Source: Prevotella sp.
GTDB lineage: Bacteria > Bacteroidota > Bacteroidia > Bacteroidales > Bacteroidaceae
Assembly: GCA_024697645.1 (NCBI GenBank)
Contig: JAILFH010000109.1
Coordinates: 1 to 61,629 of the forward strand
Direction of reading: 5' to 3'
Length of the DNA: 61,629 nt
Made by a program: the position numbers and the translations under genes. This document shows, one piece after another, positions 1 to 8,076 of the stretch; position 1 is the stretch's first letter, and each line of letters starts with the position of its first letter. Below the pieces are notes generated by a model that was not told where the DNA came from, did no database searches, and saw only the letters and a program-made list of their open reading frames with translations.

Positions 1-62
<62 letters not shown>

Positions 63-67
63 AAGAG

Positions 68-140
68 AGCGGAAAACGGGGCTCAAACCCGCGACCCCCA
101 GCTTGGAAGGCTAGTGCTCTATCAACTGAGCTATTTCCGC
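68..140 (-). tRNA. tRNA-Gly(TCC)
   Basis: A complete cloverleaf reads on the minus strand: acceptor GCGGAAA pairs with TTTCCGC, D arm GCTC/GAGC, anticodon stem CTAGC/GCTGG (one G-T pair) with loop CTTCCAA, giving anticodon TCC, and T arm GCGGG-TTTGAGC-CCCGT. No CCA is encoded. It lies 5 nt from the downstream tRNA-Thr. Confidence 0.95.
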
Positions 141-231
141 ATTTTCGCAAAAGTGGCCTGTTCGGATAGCCTTCATCTTGAAATTTATTCGCGCTCGGGC
201 TTGGCCGAATATGCCGTACTTCTGTGAAGAG

Positions 232-314
232 TGGGTGGTGATGGATTCGAACCACCGAAGTCGAAAGACAACAGATTTACAGTCTGCCCCATTTGGCCGC
301 TCTGGAAACCACCC
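232..314 (-). tRNA. tRNA-Tyr(GTA)
   Basis: Acceptor GGGTGGT pairs with ACCACCC at the two ends. The anticodon stem CAGA/TCTG encloses CTGTAAA, giving anticodon GTA. The length of 83 nt reflects the long variable arm expected of this class II tRNA. The T arm contains GGTTCGAATCC. No CCA is encoded. Confidence 0.95.
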
Positions 315-409
315 ATTATTTTGTTTTGACGTCCTGCTGCGACTCGCTCTGTCTACAGCTTTCGGCTGACGCAACTTTTGGTTTTGTCACCGTCCCTCCT
401 CCCTTTGGG

Positions 410-483
410 AGCCTCTTGTCGGATTCGAACCAACGACCCCGAGATTACAAATCACGTGCTCTGGCCAACTGAGCTAAAGAGGC
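410..483 (-). tRNA. tRNA-Thr(TGT)
   Basis: Acceptor GCCTCTT pairs with AAGAGGC. The anticodon loop TTTGTAA gives anticodon TGT. The anticodon stem CGTGA/TCTCG carries a central T-T mismatch; the rest of the cloverleaf is regular, so this is more likely a lineage feature than decay. It is the first gene of the tRNA cluster Thr(TGT)-Tyr(GTA)-Gly(TCC)-Thr(GGT). Confidence 0.94.
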
Positions 484-537
484 AAATCCTTGCAGCCGTC
501 AGGCATCGCATTTTTAGGACGTGTCGTAAAACGGCTG

Positions 538-568
538 CAAAGATACGACTTATTTTTTAATCTCCAAA
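538..568 (-). promoter_or_regulatory. Promoter of the tRNA operon
   Basis: On the minus strand a TTTG (565-568) is followed after 19 nt by TATCTTTG (538-545), a full match to the Bacteroidetes -33/-7 consensus TTTG / TAnnTTTG. It lies about 55 nt upstream of tRNA-Thr(TGT), with no other gene between, so it should drive the tRNA cluster and possibly tuf beyond. Confidence 0.75.
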
Positions 569-585
569 ATTTTTTGGACTTTTTT

Positions 586-885
586 TTATTGTTTTCTCAA
601 TTTTTCCTTGAATTTGGTCAGCTGGACCTTCATAGCATCCACACATTGGTCTATTCCCTCCTCAAAAGTGTCACATGTCTTCTCCACGAACAACTTGCTT
701 CCGGGAACGGTCACAGTAAGGCTCGTTTCCTTGTTCATCGCCGTGGCGGGTTTCACCACCTTCAGCTGTACTTCGGCCAACTGAACGTCCTCAAAGGTCT
801 TTTCGAGTTTGCCAACTTTCTTGTCTACAAACGCCTGCAGTTTGTCTGTGGCGTCGAACTTGATAGCTTGAATCTTGATTTCCAT
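586..885 (-). CDS. hpf: Ribosome hibernation promoting factor, short HPF/RaiA type
   Basis: The 99-residue protein has the HPF/RaiA (S30AE) pattern: an N-terminal strand MEIKIQAIKFDATDKL, a helix with VDKKVGKLEKTFEDV, then strands VQLKVVKPA and KETSLTVTVPGSKLFVEKTCDTFEEGIDQCVDAMK. Family members bind the decoding and tRNA sites of the 30S subunit and inactivate ribosomes in stationary phase. The length matches the short form; the dimerising C-terminal domain of long HPF is absent. It is the third gene of the rpsU-xerC-hpf unit, starting 34 nt after xerC, with no promoter of its own that I can see. Confidence 0.9.
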   Translation of the reverse strand: MEIKIQAIKFDATDKLQAFVDKKVGKLEKTFEDVQLAEVQLKVVKPATAMNKETSLTVTVPGSKLFVEKTCDTFEEGIDQCVDAMKVQLTKFKEKLRKQ

Positions 886-919
886 AAATTACCTCCTATT
901 TTTAAAAGGTTAGTAAATT

Positions 920-1807
920 TTAATTGTCTTCCCGCGGGTGTGCTTTGTCGTAGGCTCTACGAAGTTGCTCAAACGTTGTGTGCGTATAGATCTCGGTCGT
1001 GGACAAGCGGGAATGGCCCAGCAGTTTCTTCACGCTCTCTATTCCGGCCTCGTTGTTTAGCATGGCCGTTGCGAAAGAGTGACGAAGCACGTGTGGCGAA
1101 CGCTTTTTCATGGTAGTCACCCTGGAAAGGTGGAGTTTCACCAGTTGGCGCACCTGCGGACTCGTCATGCGCTGTCCTTTATCCGTCACGAACAAGGCAT
1201 CGTCGGAACGCCTCAGGGTTTCATCGCGCTGTTGCTTATAGCGGCGCAGTTCATCTGCCAACTCGTTGCCGAAAGGCACAATGCGCTGCTTGTCGCCCTT
1301 ACCCGTCACCTTCAGTTGCATGGAGTCCAGATCAACGGCTGAGTCGTCGAGACCAGTCAACTCCGAGAGGCGAATGCCGGTGCTGTAGAAGGTTAATATA
1401 ATAGTACGTGCGCGCGTGTCAGTAAAAGTTGGCCCCCACATCGACTCATCGAGCAGACGGTCCATATCCTGTTCGCGCACAAACTGTGGCAACAGTCGTT
1501 TCCCCTTGGGCCCCATCACGGCATGAGCCGGATCGGTTTCCACGACACCTCTAGACAAAGCAAAACGATAAAGGGAACGCACCGCACTCAATCTTCTCTT
1601 GATCGAGGTGGCAGTGTTTCCTTTATCCATCATGCTCTCCATCCAGTTTCGGATGATGTCCGAGTCTACCGACTCCCACGAGAGCTGATCATCTAAATTT
1701 TTGAAGAATGCCTCAAACGACTTCAAGTCGTCACCATAGGCCTTCACCGTGCGTGCCGAGCGGTTGCGCTCATATTGCAGGTAGTTCAAAAAATCCTCTA
1801 CGATCAT
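920..1807 (-). CDS. xerC: Tyrosine recombinase XerC-like
   Basis: At 295 residues it has the standard XerC/XerD size and two domains: an N-terminal SAM-like core-binding domain (about 1-90) and a C-terminal catalytic domain. The catalytic residues are visible: Arg146 (STGIRLSEL), His239 and Arg242 (SPHVLRHSFA), His265 (LLGHSRLST) and the nucleophile Tyr274 (TEIYTHT). The Xer recombinases resolve chromosome dimers at dif. Position between rpsU and hpf is typical of Bacteroidales and argues for a housekeeping enzyme rather than an integrase. The gap to rpsU is 79 nt and contains only an imperfect -7 element (TAACTTAG), so read-through from the rpsU promoter is likely. Confidence 0.88.
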   Translation of the reverse strand: MIVEDFLNYLQYERNRSARTVKAYGDDLKSFEAFFKNLDDQLSWESVDSDIIRNWMESMMDKGNTATSIKRRLSAVRSLYRFALSRGVVETDPAHAVMGPKGKRLLPQFVREQDMDRLLDESMWGPTFTDTRARTIILTFYSTGIRLSELTGLDDSAVDLDSMQLKVTGKGDKQRIVPFGNELADELRRYKQQRDETLRRSDDALFVTDKGQRMTSPQVRQLVKLHLSRVTTMKKRSPHVLRHSFATAMLNNEAGIESVKKLLGHSRLSTTEIYTHTTFEQLRRAYDKAHPREDN

Positions 1808-1886
1808 AGCTGCCTTTGGGTTTCTCGATATTTGGCAACTAAGTTACGAAGAAAAAATCAAACCACCAAATTTTCAGAGGAATATT

Positions 1887-2081
1887 TTATAATTCTTCGT
1901 TCTGACGCAACTTCTGCACATAGATGGCGTGCTCCATCTTCAGGCGCTTCAGTACAGAGGGCTTGTTGTACTGCTGACGCTTACGCAGTTCTTTAACCAC
2001 GCCGGTCTTCTCGTACTTTCTCTTGAACTTCTTAAGGGCTCTTTCGATGTTCTCGCCTTCTTTAACAGGTACAATAATCAT
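1887..2081 (-). CDS. rpsU: 30S ribosomal protein S21
   Basis: The 64-residue basic protein begins MIIVPVKEGENIERALKKFKRKYEKTG and continues with RKRQQYNKPSVLKR, the conserved S21 core. S21 sits near the anti-Shine-Dalgarno end of 16S rRNA in the 30S subunit; in Bacteroidota it is part of the pocket that occludes that sequence, in keeping with the weak SD signals in this window. It is the first gene of the rpsU-xerC-hpf transcription unit and has a strong promoter 114-145 nt upstream. Confidence 0.96.
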   Translation of the reverse strand: MIIVPVKEGENIERALKKFKRKYEKTGVVKELRKRQQYNKPSVLKRLKMEHAIYVQKLRQNEEL

Positions 2082-2194
2082 GCTTTACTTCCTTTTGGTT
2101 TTAAGTTGTTATACTATTTGTTTAATTCGTTCTAACTCAGCGTTTTCGGGCATTTTTCCAGCCATTTCAGACTAGTAGCCACGAAAAGCGGATG

Positions 2195-2226
2195 CAAAGT
2201 TACTGCAAATTTTCGAATCCGCCAAA
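2195..2226 (-). promoter_or_regulatory. Promoter of rpsU-xerC-hpf
   Basis: On the minus strand TTTG (2223-2226) is followed after exactly 20 nt by TAACTTTG (2195-2202), a perfect match to the Bacteroidetes promoter consensus. It predicts a leader of roughly 105 nt before the rpsU start. Confidence 0.78.
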
Positions 2227-2290
2227 TTTTTCGTTGTCTTTTCGCCAAATAAGACGAAAAAAAGAGTTTTTCATGTTTCTGACACAAATT

Positions 2291-2442
2291 GGATAATTGA
2301 TGTGGAGAACAGCAACATCGATGCTGGAAACGAGTCGATTATTGACGGAAAAAGGGGGAAATAATATCGGAAAATCGAGACTTAACGTGGGGAAAATAGA
2401 GAATTGACATGAGGAAAAAAGAGAATTGACGTGAAGTAGTTT
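2291..2442. repeat. Degenerate 22-bp tandem array D
   Basis: Seven or so diverged units with a period of 22 bp. The three clearest are 2377-2398, 2399-2420 and 2421-2442, each resembling GAGAATTGACGTGRGGAAAA. Earlier units (starting near 2291, 2313, 2335) are more decayed. The array lies between the rpsU promoter and a second, unrelated-looking 22-bp array, in a 1.06-kb stretch with no credible gene. Confidence 0.65.
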
Positions 2443-2634
2443 CAGATTGAAAGGCGAAAATGACCGTTTGTCAAGAAACGAGAAAAGTCTTTGACTTTTT
2501 CATGACATTTGAAAATTGCGAAATAGAAACGAGAAGGTTGGAAAAAGGTTCTTTTTGCTCAAAAACAAGAAGAAATAAGGACTAAGAGCCAAGTCCAAAC
2601 ACCCTGAATCAAAGGAAAATCGCTCAAAATGGTC

Positions 2635-2879
2635 TAAAGCAGGCCTTTTACTCATACAGAGATGTGCTTTTGATGATCAAAAGGTGTGCTTTCTATCATA
2701 CAGAGATGACCTCTCTACCTTACAGAGATGTCCTTTCTATCATACAGAGATGGCCTTTTGACTGTACAGAGCATTGCTTTATACACCTATAAAGACCATC
2801 TTTCTAACCTAAAGAGATGTGCTTTCTAACCTCAAAAGGTGTGCTTTTATTGACTAAAAGCACACCTTTTATTAAACCA
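2635..2879. repeat. 22-bp tandem array A (11 units)
   Basis: Eleven head-to-tail units, nine of exactly 22 bp and two of 23-24 bp, follow the consensus MARAGATGTGCTTTCTA plus a variable tail of about five bases. The core is near-palindromic (AAAG-N6-CTTT). The units at 2834-2855 and 2856-2879 carry mutually inverted cores (AAAAGGTGTGCTTTT and AAAAGCACACCTTTT) and form a perfect 15-bp hairpin with a 7-nt loop at 2834-2870, which could stop transcripts arriving from 3140. Related arrays occur at 42808-43007 and 52081-52234. The rest of the gap (2443-2634 and 2880-3139) shows nothing I can name. Confidence 0.85.
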
Positions 2880-3139
2880 AAAGACCATTATAAATCGCAA
2901 CTCACTGATTATCAATACGTTGCGACTTTGCGAAATTTAGGCGTTTTTTCGGCCGAAGGAGAACTTCTTGGAAACGTACGCCAAAATGAGGCCAGATTTT
3001 TTGAAATCTGAGAGGTTGCGAATTGTTAGTAAGTCTAGCTAAACAATCTCTAACTGTTGGCAAAACCAGCAAGAAAGACCCAACTTTAGTCAGGCCCTTC
3101 AGCAGGTTACTTTCAATTTTGCAGAAATCTTGTCTCTGC

Positions 3140-3379
3140 CTACTTCTTCGAAATCTTTGCCCAGATCCAGAGAACAATGACAGCACCGATGATTGCAGTA
3201 CCGATATTGCTCAACCAACTGGGTTCCCATGAAATGCCGAGAAGGCCCAAAAGCCAGTTGCCGACGACACCACCAATAAGACCCAGGAAGAGGTCAATCC
3301 AGCAGCCTTTACCTTCGCCGCCAGTGATTTTGCTGGCAATGAAACCAGCCAAAATTCCAGTGATAATTGCTTCAATCAT
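3140..3379 (-). CDS. GlsB/YeaQ/YmgE-family small membrane protein
   Basis: The 79-residue protein is almost entirely hydrophobic, with three predicted membrane segments (about 2-18, 28-47 and 58-75) separated by the motif ASKITGGEGKGCWIDLFLGLIGG. This is the glycine-rich pattern of the transglycosylase-associated (GlsB/YeaQ) family, small inner-membrane proteins often induced by general stress. The molecular function of the family is unknown. It stands alone, with 169 nt to pepP's stop and over 1 kb of non-coding DNA downstream. No good -7 element is visible ahead of it; GGGACAA repeats occupy 3413-3443. Confidence 0.85.
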   Translation of the reverse strand: MIEAIITGILAGFIASKITGGEGKGCWIDLFLGLIGGVVGNWLLGLLGISWEPSWLSNIGTAIIGAVIVLWIWAKISKK

Positions 3380-3548
3380 AATTGTTATGTTTAATGGGTT
3401 GTTTTATTTCTTAGGGACAAAGGACAAGGGGCGAGGGACAAGAGAATAGTTTCTCAGGTTGCTATGAACACGCTTGAGGTCGTTTTTAAACTTTATGGTT
3501 TCTCTCGTTTCTTTCAAGTTTCCATTTGCTCCTTGCCACTTTATTTAT

Positions 3549-5333
3549 CTATATTGCCCTACAAGCCTCGCGGAGCCAAGCCTGATGGTCTTCATCGAGG
3601 TAGGGAGAGAGGGTTTCGAGGACGTGCTGATGATAAGCGTTGAGCCAACTGATTTCCTCGGGAAGCATCTCCTCACGCACAATTGGCGTAAGGTCAATAG
3701 GACAAAGGGTCAGCGGGTCGAACTGCAGGAACGGACCGAACTCACCTTCCATATAAGGCGTGATGAGCAGGGTGTTCTCAATGCGCACACCAAAACGGTT
3801 TGGCAGATAGATTCCCGGCTCGTCGGTGACAGTCATTCCCTCGACAAACGGAGCGGGTTTCCACTCCATTCGGAACTGATGAGGACCCTCGTGAACATTC
3901 AGATACTGCCCTACCCCATGACCTGTTCCGTGAAGATAGTTCAGACCCTCGCGCCACATAAACTGACGGGCGAGAACGTCCATCTGAGTTCCTGCGGCTC
4001 CACGTGGGAAGATGCAGCGCGAAAGTTGGATGTGACCGCGCAGAACAAGCGTGTAGATATGGCGCTGTTCATCTGAAATAGGACCAAGGGCCATCGTGCG
4101 GGTAATATCAGTCGTTCCGTCCAGATACTGAGCACCACTGTCGAGCAACAGCAATCCGTGCGGTTCTACGGGAATATCCGTTTCGGGAGTTGCCTCATAG
4201 TGAATAATCGCCCCGTGCTTCTCGTAACCACAAATCGTATCGAAGGAAATGTCACGGAAGTCCTCCTGCTCTGCACGCAGCGCCGTAAGTTTCTCATCGA
4301 GAGAGATTTCAGTCTGTCCTCCTGCCTCTACTGCTGGTTTCAGCCACTTGAGGAATTTCACCATTGCAACGCCATCTTTAATCATAGCGCGGCGAAATCC
4401 CTCAATTTCCGTAGGGTTTTTGATGGTCTTCATGGTGGCGATGGGAGAAGAGCCCCTGACAATCTCACGCCTTACTGCCTTCAGCAGCGTGTATGAAGTT
4501 TCGTTCGGGTCGAGCAGAATGTTGTACTCGAAATAGTCCTGCAAACCCTTTGCAACATTTGAATAATCGTCAATGCTGATTCCGCAATCCTGCAGATAGG
4601 TCTGAACGTTGAGCGGTAGTTTCGCCTTATTTATAAATAAGGTGGTAGTGGTCTGCGAGATGAGCAGATAACTCACGAAGACGGGATTGCAATGCACGTC
4701 GGTTCCGCGCAAATTCAGCGTCCAAGCGATATCGTCGAGCGCCGAAACGAGCATTCCGTCAGCATGCTGACGACGCAGAGCCTCGCGAATGCGGGTAAGT
4801 TTAGAAGGAGTGTCTTCACCTGCATATTTCAGCGGATGAATCTCCACAGGATTTGTAGGAATCGACGGACGGTCGTTCCAGATGAATTTCAGCGGGTCGT
4901 AGTTGGTGCGAAGTGTCAATCCGCCTTCCTTCCGAAGATCGGCAATCAGTTCTTCAATGAAGGCAGCCGAATTGGTCATTCCGTCGGCAGCGACTTCCTT
5001 AGAACGGCTATCACGAAGTTGTTCGCCAAGCCATTCAGGAATTGTCGGTGTTCCGGGAATCTTCAACTTCATCAACTGGAATTCCGTTCCGCGCAGTTGC
5101 TCCTCAGCAGCGAGGAAATAGCGTGAATCTGTCCAAAGTGCGGCAGCATTCATCGTGACCACAGCAGTACCAGCAGAGCCGTTGAAACCACTAATCCATT
5201 CGCGTCCTTTCCAATGGTCGGGCACGTATTCACCATTGTGCGGATCAGTGCTGGTGAAGATATAGGCAGCCAGATTCTCACGCTCCATCTCGGAGCGCAA
5301 GGCCTGAATTCGTTCGTTAATAGTCATAGGCAT
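3549..5333 (-). CDS. pepP: Xaa-Pro aminopeptidase (M24B, aminopeptidase P)
   Basis: The 594-residue protein has two N-terminal creatinase-like domains (TSTDPHNGEYVPDHWKGREW near 27; DDIAWTLNLRG near 205) and a C-terminal pita-bread metallopeptidase domain. Metal ligands are visible: two Asp in LLLDSGAQYLDGTTDITRT, His in LHGTGHGVGQYLNVHEGP, Glu in TDEPGIYLPNRFGVRIENT. The enzyme removes the N-terminal residue from peptides with proline in position 2. The size matches the long, eukaryotic-like aminopeptidase P group that is common in Bacteroidetes. It has no signal peptide and is presumably cytoplasmic. It starts 24 nt after the membrane-protein gene at 5358, so the two are probably co-transcribed. 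Start could be the Met at 5333 or two codons later. Confidence 0.92.
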   Translation of the reverse strand: MPMTINERIQALRSEMERENLAAYIFTSTDPHNGEYVPDHWKGREWISGFNGSAGTAVVTMNAAALWTDSRYFLAAEEQLRGTEFQLMKLKIPGTPTIPEWLGEQLRDSRSKEVAADGMTNSAAFIEELIADLRKEGGLTLRTNYDPLKFIWNDRPSIPTNPVEIHPLKYAGEDTPSKLTRIREALRRQHADGMLVSALDDIAWTLNLRGTDVHCNPVFVSYLLISQTTTTLFINKAKLPLNVQTYLQDCGISIDDYSNVAKGLQDYFEYNILLDPNETSYTLLKAVRREIVRGSSPIATMKTIKNPTEIEGFRRAMIKDGVAMVKFLKWLKPAVEAGGQTEISLDEKLTALRAEQEDFRDISFDTICGYEKHGAIIHYEATPETDIPVEPHGLLLLDSGAQYLDGTTDITRTMALGPISDEQRHIYTLVLRGHIQLSRCIFPRGAAGTQMDVLARQFMWREGLNYLHGTGHGVGQYLNVHEGPHQFRMEWKPAPFVEGMTVTDEPGIYLPNRFGVRIENTLLITPYMEGEFGPFLQFDPLTLCPIDLTPIVREEMLPEEISWLNAYHQHVLETLSPYLDEDHQAWLREACRAI

Positions 5334-5357
5334 TATAGTTTGAATGATTATTTCGGT

Positions 5358-6323
5358 TTAAAAATTCTCTTCGCCGTAAACGGGCAATTCCATCTTTTCT
5401 TCTTCGGGCTGACCGCTTACGTGATCAACCTTCTCTGCTGCATGACCATATTGATAAGCCATTCCAACGGCAACAAGCCCATAGCAGACGAACGAAACCA
5501 GCAACATATAAGCAGTCAGCACAAAGAACATCAGGGAGAAGCCAAAGGTGCCGACAAAGCCCGTAGCGCCTTCCTCAATGCCAAAGGCAATCTTTGCGAA
5601 CAAGGCAATTAACCAAGGCAGAGAGAGCAATCCTGATACAACGCCCACTATCAACTCCAACACAATGAGAACAGCGAAGATTCCTCCCCAGGTTGGGAAT
5701 CCCAAGTGGAACGACTTCTTCAGCGCAGGAAAGAGTTTGATATCATCTTCAAAGAGATAGATAGGCGTCATCAGCATCAAGGGCATAATGATGATGAGCA
5801 ACAGCACGTAGAAAATCAGGAAAAAGAGAACCATCAGGTTCTCATCACCAAGAAGACCGATCAGTCCGCCGAGCAAAACACAAGCCAGAATTGTGATGAC
5901 GAAAATGAATAACATCAACTTAAGGCCGCGCTTCACCAAATGGGTGAACATCGGTTTGAACTCCTTCCAAGTGAGCCCCCGAAGTCCATTTTCGCGGTCG
6001 GCATAAACGCGCATCAGCCCATAGACCGCAGCAAAGAGTGCGACATAGCCAAGGAGAATCACCAACAGGAGCCCTGCGTAGGAAACACCTGTTCCAATCA
6101 GGCTTTCCGTCGAAGGATCTCCGGCGGAACTTCCCTGAATAATTGAGGCAAGTCCGTTGATGTAGCCATTTCCTGCGAGTCCGCCAATTAGCGCGAAAGG
6201 CAGAATGGCACAAGTCACGAACTTCAACAACGTCTTGAAGTTATCACCGACAAAGGCAAATGTATCGCTGATTTTCTCTCCAAATCGGCGAAATTTATAC
6301 AAGGGAATCTTCTGTGTTTCCAT
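5358..6323 (-). CDS. Polytopic inner-membrane protein, function unknown
   Basis: The 321-residue protein has an N-terminal cytoplasmic stretch (METQKIPLYKFRRFGEKISDTFAFVGDNFKTLLK) and then six hydrophobic segments, including FVTCAILPFALIGGLAG, LLLVILLGYVALFAAVYGLM, LMLFIFVITILACVLLGGLI, VLFFLIFYVLLLIIIMPLML and IFAVLIVLELIVGVVSGLL. The tail is acidic (QPEEEKMELPVYGEENF). I recognise no named family; the pattern is like DUF-type membrane proteins common in Bacteroidales. It has its own promoter and lies immediately upstream of pepP in the same direction, but a shared role with the peptidase cannot be shown. Confidence 0.8.
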   Translation of the reverse strand: METQKIPLYKFRRFGEKISDTFAFVGDNFKTLLKFVTCAILPFALIGGLAGNGYINGLASIIQGSSAGDPSTESLIGTGVSYAGLLLVILLGYVALFAAVYGLMRVYADRENGLRGLTWKEFKPMFTHLVKRGLKLMLFIFVITILACVLLGGLIGLLGDENLMVLFFLIFYVLLLIIIMPLMLMTPIYLFEDDIKLFPALKKSFHLGFPTWGGIFAVLIVLELIVGVVSGLLSLPWLIALFAKIAFGIEEGATGFVGTFGFSLMFFVLTAYMLLVSFVCYGLVAVGMAYQYGHAAEKVDHVSGQPEEEKMELPVYGEENF

Positions 6324-6388
6324 CTTTTGCTTTGTTTAGTTGATTTGTTGAGAATGCCACATGAGCACCTCACTTGTTGAATTAATTG

Positions 6389-6420
6389 CAAAAGTAAAAA
6401 AAATCCATTAATTCTGCAAG
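6389..6420 (-). promoter_or_regulatory. Promoter of the membrane protein-pepP unit
   Basis: Minus-strand CTTG (6417-6420) is followed after 20 nt by TACTTTTG (6389-6396). The -7 is a full consensus match and the -33 has one mismatch. Its predicted start point lies about 60 nt upstream of the gene at 6323. The remainder of the 392-nt gap (6421-6640) shows nothing else recognisable. Confidence 0.65.
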
Positions 6421-6658
6421 AGATTTGGAAAAAAACAAACACAATTCTTACGATTCTTTCAAATAGATTCTCCACTTCTCCGACAAGATGTCAGCCGAAA
6501 GCCAAAACCGTCAAAAACTCGTTCTGAATTGTGCTCAACCCTTATACGAGGCACTTGCGACTCACCAACCGACCTGCATAAACTCCATTTTTAGAATAAA
6601 TAACATTTCCATGCAAAAAAACTCACCACTTTCATCCCTCAACTCTAAACTTTTTTTG

Positions 6659-6666
6659 TACCTTTG
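6659..6666 (+). promoter_or_regulatory. -7 element of mdh
   Basis: TACCTTTG followed by C matches TAnnTTTG. No clear TTTG is present at the -33 position, only a T-rich run near 6630. It lies 50 nt upstream of the mdh start. Confidence 0.55.
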
Positions 6667-6715
6667 CAAACACTTAGAAATAATCGTAAATCATAAATTA
6701 TAAAAGTAAATCAAA

Positions 6716-7708
6716 ATGGCATTCTTAACTAACGACAAACTCGTCATCGTCGGCGCAGCCGGCATGATCGGATCCAACATGGCTCAGTCAGCACTGATGA
6801 TGGGCCTTACCAGCAACCTGTGTCTCTATGATGTGTTCTCACCCGAGGGTGTGGCTGAGGAAATGCGCCAGAGCGGTTTCGACGAAGCAACTATCACTGC
6901 TACAACTAACGCCGAAGAGGCTTTCCGCGATGCTAAGTACATCATCTCTTCTGGTGGTGCTCCCCGTAAGGAAGGTATGACTCGTGAGGACCTGCTCGCC
7001 GGCAACTGCAAAATTGCTGAAGAACTGGGTAAGAACATCCAGAAGTACTGCCCCGATGTGAAGCACGTCGTGATTATCTTCAACCCAGCTGACCTCACAG
7101 GTCTGGTTACACTGCTCTATAGTGGTTTGAAACCTTGTCAGGTTACAACTCTCGCTGGTCTCGACACAACTCGTCTGCAGTCGGCTCTTGCCAAGAAGTT
7201 CGGCGTAAAGCAGAGCGAGATTAAGGGCTGTGCTACCTATGGTGGTCACGGCGAGCAGATGGCCGTATTCGGTTCTCACGTAGAAATCGCCGGCCGCAAA
7301 CTCACTGATATCATCGGTACTGCTGAATTCCCCGCTGAGGAGTGGGAGCAGATGAAGAAGGACGTTACCCAGGGTGGTGCTGCTATCATCAAGTTGCGTG
7401 GCCGCTCTTCGTTCCAGAGCCCTGCTTATCTCTCTGTTGAGATGATTCGTTCGGCTATGGGTGGTGAGCCTTTCCGCTTCCCTGTTGGCACATACGTGAA
7501 GACCGACAAGTACGATCACATCATGATGGCCATGAAGACTACTCTCGATGCAACTGGTGCACACTTCGAAGTTCCCCAGGGTCTGCCCGAGGAGAATGCA
7601 AAACTCGATGCTTCTTATGAGCATCTCTGCAAGATGCGCGACGAACTCGTAACGCTCAACATCGTTCCCCCAGTTGCTGAGTGGTCGAAGATCAACCCGA
7701 ACCTCTAA
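6716..7708 (+). CDS. mdh: Malate dehydrogenase
   Basis: The 330-residue protein belongs to the LDH/MDH superfamily and interconverts malate and oxaloacetate with NAD. The Rossmann motif VGAAGMIGSN is at 12-21. The substrate loop is SGGAPRKEGMTRED (about 79-92), with the substrate-binding arginines in PRK and MTR. The catalytic pair is the Asp of GLDTTRLQ and the His of YGGHGEQM (about 178). The sequence is the divergent form typical of Bacteroidales, which in anaerobes feeds the reductive branch to fumarate and succinate. It stands alone with its own promoter and a strong terminator. Confidence 0.92.
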   Translation: MAFLTNDKLVIVGAAGMIGSNMAQSALMMGLTSNLCLYDVFSPEGVAEEMRQSGFDEATITATTNAEEAFRDAKYIISSGGAPRKEGMTREDLLAGNCKIAEELGKNIQKYCPDVKHVVIIFNPADLTGLVTLLYSGLKPCQVTTLAGLDTTRLQSALAKKFGVKQSEIKGCATYGGHGEQMAVFGSHVEIAGRKLTDIIGTAEFPAEEWEQMKKDVTQGGAAIIKLRGRSSFQSPAYLSVEMIRSAMGGEPFRFPVGTYVKTDKYDHIMMAMKTTLDATGAHFEVPQGLPEENAKLDASYEHLCKMRDELVTLNIVPPVAEWSKINPNL

Positions 7709-7806
7709 ACGAAGGTGACTGATTGCAATTGACGAATCAGAAATCGCAAGTTTCAGATCCTGCAATAAAGTTTTTCTGATTGCCAATTGAACCATAAAAA
7801 TAGGAT

Positions 7807-7845
7807 GCCCCGCTAGTCTATAGAAAGATTGGCGGGGCTCTTTTA
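7807..7845 (+). terminator. Rho-independent terminator of mdh
   Basis: A 7-bp perfect stem GCCCCGC (7807-7813) / GCGGGGC (7832-7838) with an 18-nt loop is followed by TCTTTT. It lies about 100 nt after the mdh stop. Confidence 0.85.
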
Positions 7846-7969
7846 GATTATTATGTGGAAGGACTATCTAATTAGAAATATTATCAAAGATAATCCCACT
7901 CGAAATCAAACTCGAATCACTATTTTACGCATTATTTTTGCCAATTAAATCTAAACATGAAGAACAGTG

Positions 7970-8000
7970 CTTGTTGATTGCGTTTTTTTTCGTAACTTTG
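7970..8000 (+). promoter_or_regulatory. Promoter of the DUF3737 gene
   Basis: CTTG (7970-7973) is followed after 19 nt by TAACTTTG (7993-8000), a full -7 match, 77 nt upstream of the gene. A second possible -7, TATTTTTG, is at 7933-7940. The stretch 7846-7932 is AT-rich and otherwise featureless. Confidence 0.65.
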
Positions 8001-8076
8001 CACCCTGAATTTCAACATATGACCATTAAGACTTCAAAAGACAACAATTAAATAGGATAATACAAGACAAAGCAAA

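Noticed and set aside
2635..2879. CRISPR array
   Set aside because: Units follow one another without unique spacers, are strongly diverged, only 22 bp long, and no cas genes lie nearby.
3023..3449. Plus-strand frames opposite the small membrane protein
   Set aside because: They mirror the real minus-strand gene and contain no recognisable domain.
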